A DNA stretch of 8,633 nucleotides from Nitriliruptoraceae bacterium (GTDB lineage: Bacteria > Actinomycetota > Nitriliruptoria > Nitriliruptorales > Nitriliruptoraceae), in the NCBI GenBank assembly GCA_003554005.1, contig PWEU01000307.1:1-8633 (forward strand), given 5' to 3'. Positions within the stretch are counted from its first letter, which is position 1. The number at the start of each line of letters is the position of its first letter. Both the position numbers and the translations under genes were made by a program. Of this stretch, positions 1-5,905 are shown piece after piece. Below the pieces are notes generated by a model, which was not told the DNA's origin, did not search any database, and saw only the letters and a program-made list of their open reading frames with translations.

Positions 1-495
1 CCCGCCTGAGGCGGAGGCAGCCCCGCCGGGACGATCGGGCCGGCCATGCCGGGCGAGGCTCGCGTTCCTCCACCGGTCGTCACCGGTGACCTCGCGACCG
101 AACCACGCCGGCGGCTCGAAGGCGGCCGCCGCCCCCTCATCGTCGAACTCCACCTCGATGCGGCACAGGCCCTCCAGCGCGTCGCCGTAGACGTCCACCT
201 CCGCGACCCGCTCCCCGACCGGCACCCGATGACGATGCTTCGCGATCCGTCGCCCATGCGTGAGGGGCCACAGCGCTTCGGCGTCGGCCGGAGCGACCGC
301 GAACTCCACCTCGTCGCGGGTCAACCCACCGCCGGACTTGATGGTCAGCACGGCGTCGTCGGCGGTGATTCGGAGCCGAACCTCCACTTCGCCCTCGCTC
401 GCCACGTAGCCTTGCCGCAGCGGGACACCGGGACCGAGCAGCTCGGCGTCCGGTCGGCGGTCAGCGACGAAGGCGCGTTCGATCTCGACCGGCAC
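1..495 (-). CDS. CYTH domain protein, C-terminus outside window
   Basis: The minus strand is open from a GTG at 495-493 to the left edge, giving 165 codons without a stop, so the 3' end is missing. The product reads as a stand-alone bacterial CYTH (CyaB/thiamine-triphosphatase tunnel fold) protein. Visible family signatures are the N-terminal VEIERAF strand, the basic ExEVRLRI strand, TIKSGGG, RDEVEFAV, AKHRHRVP, AEVDVYGDALEGL, IEVEF and, near residues 140-157, the closing WFGREVTGDDRW...NASLARH segment. Family members bind triphosphorylated substrates in a charged tunnel, often hydrolysing inorganic triphosphate. The ExExK hallmark reads E-I-E-R-A here: the lysine is alanine, so activity may be reduced. 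The start is supported by GGGGGA at 506-501, five bases upstream, and places the CYTH strand at residue 4. All four His codons are CAT, unlike the neighbours. The gene is divergent from the CYTH-CHAD gene. The family call is firm; the enzymatic role is uncertain. Confidence 0.85.
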   Translation of the reverse strand, partial: MPVEIERAFVADRRPDAELLGPGVPLRQGYVASEGEVEVRLRITADDAVLTIKSGGGLTRDEVEFAVAPADAEALWPLTHGRRIAKHRHRVPVGERVAEVDVYGDALEGLCRIEVEFDDEGAAAAFEPPAWFGREVTGDDRWRNASLARHGRPDRPGGAASASGG

Positions 496-529
496 GATGG
501 TCCCCCGGGCAACGTGGAAGCGGTGGCGG

Positions 530-2152
530 ATGGCGAGCGTAGTCTTGGACGGCCGGCGGGAGCCCAGCGGGCCGATCATCGAGGTGCTGGAGGCCGAGGG
601 CATCGTGCTCGGTCCGCCCCAGATGCTGCGGCGGACCCGCTACGACACCTTCGACGGACGGCTGTACCGCAGCGGGCTCCGGCTGGAGGCCCGCACCCAG
701 GGCGCCGAGGGGCACGCCCTGGTCGTGACGGCCGGCAACGGCCCGCCGGCCCGGCTGTTCCTGTCGGCCCCACTGGCCCCCCCCGAGCCCCTGGCCGTGG
801 GCACGCTGCCCCCCGGCCCACTGCGGTCGCGGCTCCTGACCACCGCCGCCGATCGGGCACTGCTCCCCCAGGTCACCTTGGCCTCGGCGCGGCGCAGCGG
901 CACCGCGGTGGACGCCGACGGCATCCCGCTCGTCACCGTCCACCTCGACAGCGACCTGGAGATCACCCGGCCCGGCACCCGACCCGGGACCGGTGCCGAG
1001 GCCACCGACGCCCTGGCCTGGACCATCGAGGTGGAGGAGCTCCCTGGGCGCCGCAAGCCCGCCCGGGCGCTGCTGAAGACCCTGGGCAGGGCGCTGGCCG
1101 TCGACACGGCACCGCCGGCAGCGGTGGACGGCGACGCACTGGAGCGCGCCGCGATCGCCGCCGAGATCGACCATCGTGGCTGGCGGGGTCCGGTGCGGCC
1201 CGACCTCGACCGACACGGCGCCGCCCTGGTCGGCGTACGGCAGGTGCTCCGCAGCTTCGCCGACGCCCTCGACGCGAACTGGGAGGGGACCGTCGACCAC
1301 CTCGACGACGAGTTCCTCCACGACCTGCGCATCGCCGTGCGCCAGACCCGGTCCCTGCTCACCGAGAGCCGCCGCATCCTGCCCAAGGACGTGCGCAGCG
1401 AGCAGCGCGAGGCGTTCCGCTGGTTCGGCACCGTGACCTCGCCGGCACGGGACCTCGACGTCTACATCGCCGGCTGGCGGACGCTGACCGCCCCGCTGTC
1501 CAACGCGGATGCCCGTGCTCTGGAGCCCGTCCTCGCCCACCTCGCCGGACAGCAGGCATCCGCCCATCTGGAGGTCGCCCAGGCGCTGCGCTCACGGACC
1601 GCCCGACAGCTGCGCGAGGACTGGCGGGCGTGGCTGGACCTACCGGAGGCCGAGGTGGTGGGTGGCAAGCACGCCCGCGAACCCCTCGGTGAGATGATCG
1701 GTGCCCGGATCATGGCCGCCCAGCACGCGCTGCTGGTCGACGGACGTCTGATCGACGCCGGCTCGCCCGCGGTCCAGCTCCACGAGCTGCGCAAGGACGG
1801 CAAGCGTCTGCGCTACCTGCTGGAGGGGTTCGGCCACCTCGGCGGCAGGAAGCGCAGCCGAGCGGTGATCGGCCACCTCAAGGACCTCCAGGACAACCTC
1901 GGTGCCCACCAGGACGCCGAGGTCCAGGCCGATCGGCTGCGTCGGGCACTGGCCGAGCTCACCGACGCCGCCGCGGACGAGGGCGTCGGCGAGCTCTCCC
2001 CGGCGACGGTGGCCGCGGGGGAACGGCTGGCCACCATCCTGGACCGGCGGCAGGCCGCGGAGCGGGCCGACTTCCACGACCGGTTCGCCGCCTACGACGA
2101 CAAGCGCGCGCGACGGACCGTCGAGGACCTCGTCGCACGGATGTCACGGTGA
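530..2152 (+). CDS. CYTH-CHAD domain protein
   Basis: This 540-residue protein has a degenerate CYTH domain (about 1-192) followed by a CHAD domain (about 228-525). CYTH traces are the RTRYDTFDGRLYRSGLRLEAR-like strand pair at 35-55, a VTVHLDSDLE strand near 135-144 and IEVEELPGR at 166-174; the N-terminal ExExK catalytic motif is absent. CHAD hallmarks are clear: H264-DLR-IAVRQTR (264-274), RDLDVYIAGW (307-316), H418-ELRKDGKRLRYLLE (418-432) and LQDNLGAHQDAEV (453-465). CHAD is an alpha-helical domain with conserved His and basic residues; CHAD proteins associate with polyphosphate granules in several bacteria. I chose ATG 530 because GGAAG lies about 9 bases upstream; the ATG at 497 has no ribosome site and would nearly abut the divergent start at 495. 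The stop overlaps the ParA start by four bases (GTGA), which suggests translational coupling. No signal peptide or membrane segment is seen, so it is probably cytosolic. The domain call is firm; its role is inferred. Confidence 0.93.
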   Translation: MASVVLDGRREPSGPIIEVLEAEGIVLGPPQMLRRTRYDTFDGRLYRSGLRLEARTQGAEGHALVVTAGNGPPARLFLSAPLAPPEPLAVGTLPPGPLRSRLLTTAADRALLPQVTLASARRSGTAVDADGIPLVTVHLDSDLEITRPGTRPGTGAEATDALAWTIEVEELPGRRKPARALLKTLGRALAVDTAPPAAVDGDALERAAIAAEIDHRGWRGPVRPDLDRHGAALVGVRQVLRSFADALDANWEGTVDHLDDEFLHDLRIAVRQTRSLLTESRRILPKDVRSEQREAFRWFGTVTSPARDLDVYIAGWRTLTAPLSNADARALEPVLAHLAGQQASAHLEVAQALRSRTARQLREDWRAWLDLPEAEVVGGKHAREPLGEMIGARIMAAQHALLVDGRLIDAGSPAVQLHELRKDGKRLRYLLEGFGHLGGRKRSRAVIGHLKDLQDNLGAHQDAEVQADRLRRALAELTDAAADEGVGELSPATVAAGERLATILDRRQAAERADFHDRFAAYDDKRARRTVEDLVARMSR

Positions 2153-2892
2153 AGGTCCTCGCGGCGGCCAGCATCAAGGGCGGGGGGGGCAAGACCGCCA
2201 CGGCTGTCAACCTGGCCGCCGAAGCGACCCGCGACGGGGTACGGGTGCTGCTGTGGGACCTCGACCCGCAGGGGTCGGCGACCTACCTGCTCAGGGCCGA
2301 GCACCGCCTGTCCGGTGGGGGTGCCCGGGGGCTCGTCGGAGCGGGGGGCGAGCTCGCACCCCACGTACGGGCCACCTCGGTGCCGGGCCTGCACGTGCTG
2401 CCATCGGATCTGTCGCTGCGCTACCTGGACCGCCACCTCGACGACGTCGACCGGCCGCGACGGCGGCTCGGCGCGCTGCTCCCCCCGCTGGAGGATGCCT
2501 ACGACCTGGTCGTGCTGGACTGTCCCCCCGGCGCCTCCCTCGGCATCGAGAGCGCGCTGCGGGCCACCGACGTCCTCCTCGTCCCCGTGGTGCCGACGAC
2601 GCTGGCCATGCTGACGCTCACGCAACTGGAGGAGGTCGTGGCGGCACGCCGGCGCCAGCCGCGGTTCCTCGCCCACGTGTCGATGCTCGACCGGCGCAAG
2701 CGGCTGCAACGGGACACGGCGACCACGCTCGCTGAGCGCGAGGACGTGCTCGCGACGATGATCCCCAACACCACGGTGGTGGAGCGGATGGGGCCCGAAC
2801 GCGCCCCGGTGCGCACCTTCGCCCCACGCTCGGTCGCGACCGCGGCCTACGAGCAGCTGTGGCGGGAGCTGACGCCGCTGCTCTGGGGCTGA
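2149..2892 (+). CDS. ParA/MinD-family ATPase (orphan, coupled to CHAD gene)
   Basis: This is a 247-residue P-loop ATPase of the ParA family. It has a deviant Walker A, K10-GGGG-K15-T16, with both the signature lysine and the catalytic lysine. Walker A' is LLWDLDPQGS at 34-43 (D37, D39), and Walker B is LVVLDCPPG at 120-128 (D124). The usual C-terminal end, with PVRTFAPRS then AxxYxxLWREL, spans 220-241. Such ATPases dimerise on ATP, bind DNA non-specifically and move cargo over the nucleoid. The length fits the short ParA class without an N-terminal helix-turn-helix, found in chromosomal and cargo-positioning ParAs rather than type Ia plasmid ones. GTG 2149 overlaps the CHAD stop, so the two are probably co-translated. 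There is no ParB, McdB or parS-like neighbour in the window; the CHAD protein is the obvious candidate adaptor or cargo marker. The family call is firm; the cargo is unknown. Confidence 0.93.
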   Translation: MKVLAAASIKGGGGKTATAVNLAAEATRDGVRVLLWDLDPQGSATYLLRAEHRLSGGGARGLVGAGGELAPHVRATSVPGLHVLPSDLSLRYLDRHLDDVDRPRRRLGALLPPLEDAYDLVVLDCPPGASLGIESALRATDVLLVPVVPTTLAMLTLTQLEEVVAARRRQPRFLAHVSMLDRRKRLQRDTATTLAEREDVLATMIPNTTVVERMGPERAPVRTFAPRSVATAAYEQLWRELTPLLWG

Positions 2893-3009
2893 TCGCGCCA
2901 CCGGCCATCGGGCAGCGGTCCTTCGTCGTGCGGACGGCCCCTTCGCCGGGTGGCGCGGCGGCGACCGCGGTGGTGTGGTGGAGTCCGACCCACTCGGGAG
3001 AACAACCCC

Positions 3010-4503
3010 GTGACCACCCGTTGGTCGTGGCCATGGATCGCCGTGGCAGGCGTCGTGGCCGTCGGTGTCATCGGCGTGGCCGGCGTGGGTACCTACCTCG
3101 CCGTCACCGCCGAGGTGGAGGTGCTCGCCGACGGTGAGCGCCACACCGCCCGGACCACCGCCGAGGACGTGGCCGGGGTGCTCGCCCGCCTCGACATCGA
3201 GGTGGCCGACGCCGACGAGGTCACCCCGTCACCGGACACGCTGGTGGAGGACGGGCTGACGATCACCGTCCGCCGGGCGGTGACCGCCGAGGTGCTCCTC
3301 GACGACCGGGGGGAGGTGCTCGGCCTGAGCGAGGGTCGGTTCACCGTCACCACGGTCGCGGACACGATGGGTGAGCTGCTGGCCGCAAGTCCTGCCGCGC
3401 AGGCGACCGACGTCGAGGCTCGGTTCGACCCGGGGCTCGACGTCGCGGTGCGCGACGGCGGCCGGCTGGAGGTGGAGGTCGCCGTACCCGTCACCATCCA
3501 CGCCGACGGCCGGACCCGAGAGTTCACCTCCTACGCCGACACCGTGGAGGGCGCCCTCGCCGACGCGGACGTGGAGGTGGGGGCCGACGACCGGGTCGAG
3601 CCGGACCTGGACACGCCCCTGACCGAGGCCGAGAAGGTCACGATCGCCCGGGTCGAGGTGACCGAGGAGGTCGAGGAGGTCACCCTCGAGCACGGCCGGC
3701 AGGAGCGCCGGACCGACGAGCTGCTCGAGGGCGAGACCGAGGTGGCCACCGACGGCCGCGACGGCCTGCGGCGGGACACCTACGAGGTGGTCCTGGTCGA
3801 CGGTGAGCAGGAGTCACGGGAGCGCATCTCCGAGGAGGTCATCGAGGAGCCGGTCGACGAGATGGTGCTCATCGGTACCGCGGAACCGGAGCCCGCACCG
3901 GAACCCGACCCGGAGCCCGCGCCGTCACCACCCGCCGACGGGCCGGTGGTCCCCCTGACCTTCGACGACGGTCCGAACGCGACCTACACCCCGCAGGTGC
4001 TCGACCTGCTGGCGGCCCACGACGCGCGGGCCACCTTCTTCGTCGTCGGTGAGCAGGTGGCCGACCACCCGGACATCGCCGCCCGCATCGTCGATGAGGG
4101 CCACGCGATCGGCAACCACACCTGGTCCCATGCCCGCCTCACCGAGGTCCCCGACGCCACCTTCGCCCGGGAGATCCTCGACACCCAGGCCATCGTCGAG
4201 GAGGCCACCGGCACCACGCCCAGCTGCCTACGGCCGCCCTTCGGTGCCCGCGACGAGACCGTGAACCAGGGTGCGGCGGATCTCGGCCTGGAGATGGCGA
4301 TGTGGGACATCGACCCCCGGGACTGGGAACGCCCCGGGACCGACGCGATCGTGGACCACGTGCTCGCCGAGATCGAGCCGGGCGCCGTGGTCCTGCTCCA
4401 CGACGGGTTCCGTGACCGCGAGCAGACCGTGGCGGCCACCGAACGCCTCCTCGAGTGGCTGACCGGCCAGGGCTACCGCGTGACCCCGATGCCCGGCTGC
4501 TGA
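3010..4503 (+). CDS. DUF348 x3 - G5 - polysaccharide deacetylase (NodB), membrane-anchored
   Basis: This 497-residue exported enzyme starts at GTG 3010, with GGGAG at 2996-3000; the in-frame ATG at 2950 would add 20 basic residues and has no ribosome site. Residues 9-32 form one hydrophobic helix (signal anchor). Three DUF348 ubiquitin-like repeats follow at about 33-90, 91-157 and 159-214, then a G5 domain at about 215-290. A Pro/Glu linker (291-311) leads to a NodB domain at 314-495. Catalytic motifs are complete: TFDDGP (317-322; D319 base, D320 metal), HTWSH (H370, H374 metal), RPPFG (408-412), DPRDW (435-439) and LLHDG (462-466; H464). The family removes N-acetyl groups from peptidoglycan or other wall glycans. 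DUF348-G5 is the front end of RpfB and YabE wall enzymes; here the lytic domain is replaced by a deacetylase. The likely substrate is peptidoglycan, acted on outside the membrane; this is inferred. It lies 117 bp after the ParA gene and may have its own promoter. Confidence 0.93.
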   Translation: MTTRWSWPWIAVAGVVAVGVIGVAGVGTYLAVTAEVEVLADGERHTARTTAEDVAGVLARLDIEVADADEVTPSPDTLVEDGLTITVRRAVTAEVLLDDRGEVLGLSEGRFTVTTVADTMGELLAASPAAQATDVEARFDPGLDVAVRDGGRLEVEVAVPVTIHADGRTREFTSYADTVEGALADADVEVGADDRVEPDLDTPLTEAEKVTIARVEVTEEVEEVTLEHGRQERRTDELLEGETEVATDGRDGLRRDTYEVVLVDGEQESRERISEEVIEEPVDEMVLIGTAEPEPAPEPDPEPAPSPPADGPVVPLTFDDGPNATYTPQVLDLLAAHDARATFFVVGEQVADHPDIAARIVDEGHAIGNHTWSHARLTEVPDATFAREILDTQAIVEEATGTTPSCLRPPFGARDETVNQGAADLGLEMAMWDIDPRDWERPGTDAIVDHVLAEIEPGAVVLLHDGFRDREQTVAATERLLEWLTGQGYRVTPMPGC

Positions 4504-4524
4504 CCCGTCGCGGGCCACTCCCCC

Positions 4525-4543
4525 TAGATTCCGGGGTCCCGGA
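4525..4543 (+). promoter_or_regulatory. Possible -10 element with overlapping dyad upstream of amidohydrolase
   Basis: TAGATT at 4525-4530 fits the TAnnnT form of a sigma-70-type -10 box and is one of few A/T-rich hexamers in this stretch. A perfect dyad follows directly: TCCGGG, GT, CCCGGA at 4530-4543. A transcript from about 4537 would have a leader of some 20 bases before the ATC at 4558. No good -35 box is visible (CTGACC at 4500-4505 is weak and spaced 19 bases). The dyad could be an operator or simply GC-rich chance symmetry. Confidence 0.3.
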
Positions 4544-4545
4544 CC

Positions 4546-4549
4546 GGAG
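4546..4549 (+). promoter_or_regulatory. Ribosome binding site (GGAG) supporting ATC 4558
   Basis: GGAG lies eight bases before the ATC at 4558, an ordinary Shine-Dalgarno spacing. Nothing comparable precedes GTG 4627. This site and the conserved N-terminal residues are the two reasons for placing initiation at the non-standard codon. Confidence 0.5.
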
Positions 4550-4557
4550 CCACGACC

Positions 4558-5799
4558 ATCGCCACCCGCATCCTCGCCGACCGCCTGCTGGCTGGCCGCG
4601 GTGAGCCCATCGCCGACGCGGCCGTCGTGCTCGACGGCACCACCATCACCTACGCCGGCCCCGCCGACGCCGCGCCCGACCCGCCGGACGCCGAGGTGGT
4701 GCGCACCGACACGGGGATGCCGGGGATGTGGGACTGCCACACCCACCTGTTGGGTCTGCAGCGCATGGCGCTGACCGGGATCTACGAGGTCCCGATCACG
4801 GTCCGTGCGGCGCGGGCGACCAAGGACCTCGAACGTGCGCTGCGGGCCGGGGTGACCTCGATCCGCGACGCCGGCGGCATGGGCGTCCTGCTCGGACGCG
4901 CCGTCCGCGAGGGGAGCATCCCCGGTCCCCACGTCTACGGCGCCGGTGCGATCCTGTCACCCACCGGCGGGCACGCCGACCTCCACGACCTCCCCCTCGA
5001 GTGGTTCCACGACCTGGCCGTCCACGACGGGACCCTGCGCGTGTGCGACGGGGTCGATGCCTGCATGACCGCCGTCCGGGAGCAGCTGCGGATCGGGGCG
5101 GACGTCATCAAGGTCTGCGCCTCCGGTGGGGTCCTGTCGGAACGGGACCACCCGATCCACCAGCAGTTCACCGACGCCGAGCTGCGGGCGATCGTCGAGG
5201 TGGCCGCGATGGCGGACCGCATGGTCATGGCCCACTGCCACGGCAAGCCCGGGATGCTGGCCGCGATCGAGGCCGGCGTGGGGTCGATCGAGCACGGGAC
5301 CTACCTCGACGAGGAGGTCTGCGCCGCGATGGTCGAACGGGGCGTCATCCTCGTCCCGACCCGCCTGATCGTGTCCGACCTGGCCGCCGCCGGCCAGGGG
5401 CCGCTGTCCGATGCGATGTGGCGGAAACTGCTGGCCACCGAGGCCGTCCACCGCGACGCGGTCGCACTCGCCCACGAGCACGGGGTGACGATCGCGATGG
5501 GGACCGACATCGCGATCTCCACGCCCGGAGCGCCCGACGCCTGGGGACGGCACGGCCACGAGCTCGGACTGCTGGTCGAGTCCGGGCTCACCCCGCTCGA
5601 GGCCATCGAGGCCGCGACCGCCAACGGTCCCCTGTCGCTGGGGCCCCGGGCACCCCACACGGGGCAGCTGGCGGCCGGCTTCGACGCCGACGTGCTCACC
5701 GTGCGCGGTGACCCCAGCACCGAGATCGAGGTGCTGGCCGATCCCGCCAACGTGACCGGGGTCTGGAAGCACGGTGTCCGGGTCGTCGACGGGAGCTGA
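4558..5799 (+). CDS. Amidohydrolase, COG1228 (imidazolonepropionase/prolidase-like) type, apparent ATC start
   Basis: This is a binuclear-metal amidohydrolase of about 413 residues. The ligand set is complete: H61 and H63 (DCHTH), K185 (DVIKVCASGG, the lysine that becomes carboxylated), H226 (AHCHG), H246 (SIEHG) and D317 (MGTD). GVTSIRDAGG, near residue 97, is typical of the COG1228 group, which includes prolidase-like peptidases and lactonases; the actual substrate cannot be read from sequence. It should be cytosolic, having no signal peptide. The start is odd: homology begins at TRILADRLLAGRGEPIADAAVV (residues 3-24), but no ATG, GTG or TTG lies in frame between the stop at 4525-4527 and GTG 4627. 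An ATC at 4558 has GGAG at 4546-4549, eight bases upstream, and is the best-placed initiator. Starting at 4627 gives 390 residues and loses the first beta-sandwich strands. The gene is followed one base later by the sixA remnant. Confidence 0.88.
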   Translation: MATRILADRLLAGRGEPIADAAVVLDGTTITYAGPADAAPDPPDAEVVRTDTGMPGMWDCHTHLLGLQRMALTGIYEVPITVRAARATKDLERALRAGVTSIRDAGGMGVLLGRAVREGSIPGPHVYGAGAILSPTGGHADLHDLPLEWFHDLAVHDGTLRVCDGVDACMTAVREQLRIGADVIKVCASGGVLSERDHPIHQQFTDAELRAIVEVAAMADRMVMAHCHGKPGMLAAIEAGVGSIEHGTYLDEEVCAAMVERGVILVPTRLIVSDLAAAGQGPLSDAMWRKLLATEAVHRDAVALAHEHGVTIAMGTDIAISTPGAPDAWGRHGHELGLLVESGLTPLEAIEAATANGPLSLGPRAPHTGQLAAGFDADVLTVRGDPSTEIEVLADPANVTGVWKHGVRVVDGS

Positions 5800-5800
5800 C

Positions 5801-5878
5801 ATGGACCGCCGCTTGTTCGTCCTCCGGCACGCCAAGTCGTCCTGGACGCACAGTGGTCTCTCCGACCCTGGCGCGTGA
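5801..5878 (+). pseudogene. sixA: SixA-type histidine phosphatase, 5' fragment (25 codons)
   Basis: ATG 5801 follows the amidohydrolase stop by one base and has GGGAG at 5791-5795, five bases upstream, so it looks like a true coupled start. The 25 residues begin MDRRLFVLRHAKSSW, the unmistakable N-terminus of SixA phosphohistidine phosphatases: the catalytic RHG-type motif is R9-H10-A-K, followed by SSW. Reading continues THSGLSDPGA and ends at TGA 5876. SixA is usually about 150-170 residues, so the second half of the active site and all later strands are missing. No continuation is visible in the other plus frames, because the CbxX gene occupies the downstream DNA on the other strand and ends at 5895. 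This points to deletion or replacement at a junction between about 5864 and 5895, not a simple frameshift. The fragment cannot be an active phosphatase. The symbol reflects the family only. Confidence 0.75.
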
Positions 5879-5883
5879 CGCGC

Positions 5884-5905
5884 GGGCTGGCCCCTCAGCC
5901 GGCCC
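5884..5905. terminator. Possible hairpin terminator at convergent gene ends
   Basis: GGGCTGG (5884-5890) can pair with CCGGCCC (5899-5905), seven base pairs with one G-T wobble, around an 8-base loop. It lies between the sixA remnant and the last codons of the CbxX gene, where convergent transcripts should end. There is no T-tract on either side, so it would have to be a U-less type; the call is weak. Confidence 0.25.

Noticed and set aside
461..1567. Minus-strand open frame of 368 codons antisense to the CHAD gene
   Set aside because: Composition is typical of an antisense frame in high-GC coding DNA; the opposite strand has clear CYTH and CHAD motifs.
46..1692. Long plus-strand open frame of 548 codons
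   Set aside because: It is an Arg/Pro/Gly-rich shadow across two real genes in other frames (minus-strand CYTH and plus-strand CYTH-CHAD) and shows no recognisable domain.
2149..2892. Plasmid or chromosome ParABS partition locus
   Set aside because: There is no ParB gene, no parS-like palindrome and no replication gene in the window; the ParA is coupled to a CHAD gene instead.
2893..3009. c-di-AMP (ydaO-type) riboswitch ahead of the DUF348/G5 gene, as found before some actinobacterial rpf genes
   Set aside because: The 117-bp gap is short and I could not recognise the conserved core elements; no supported structure.
2092..3144. Minus-strand open frame of 350 codons across the ParA gene
   Set aside because: It is antisense to intact ParA motifs, crosses the intergenic gap and has low-complexity His/Arg/Gly content.
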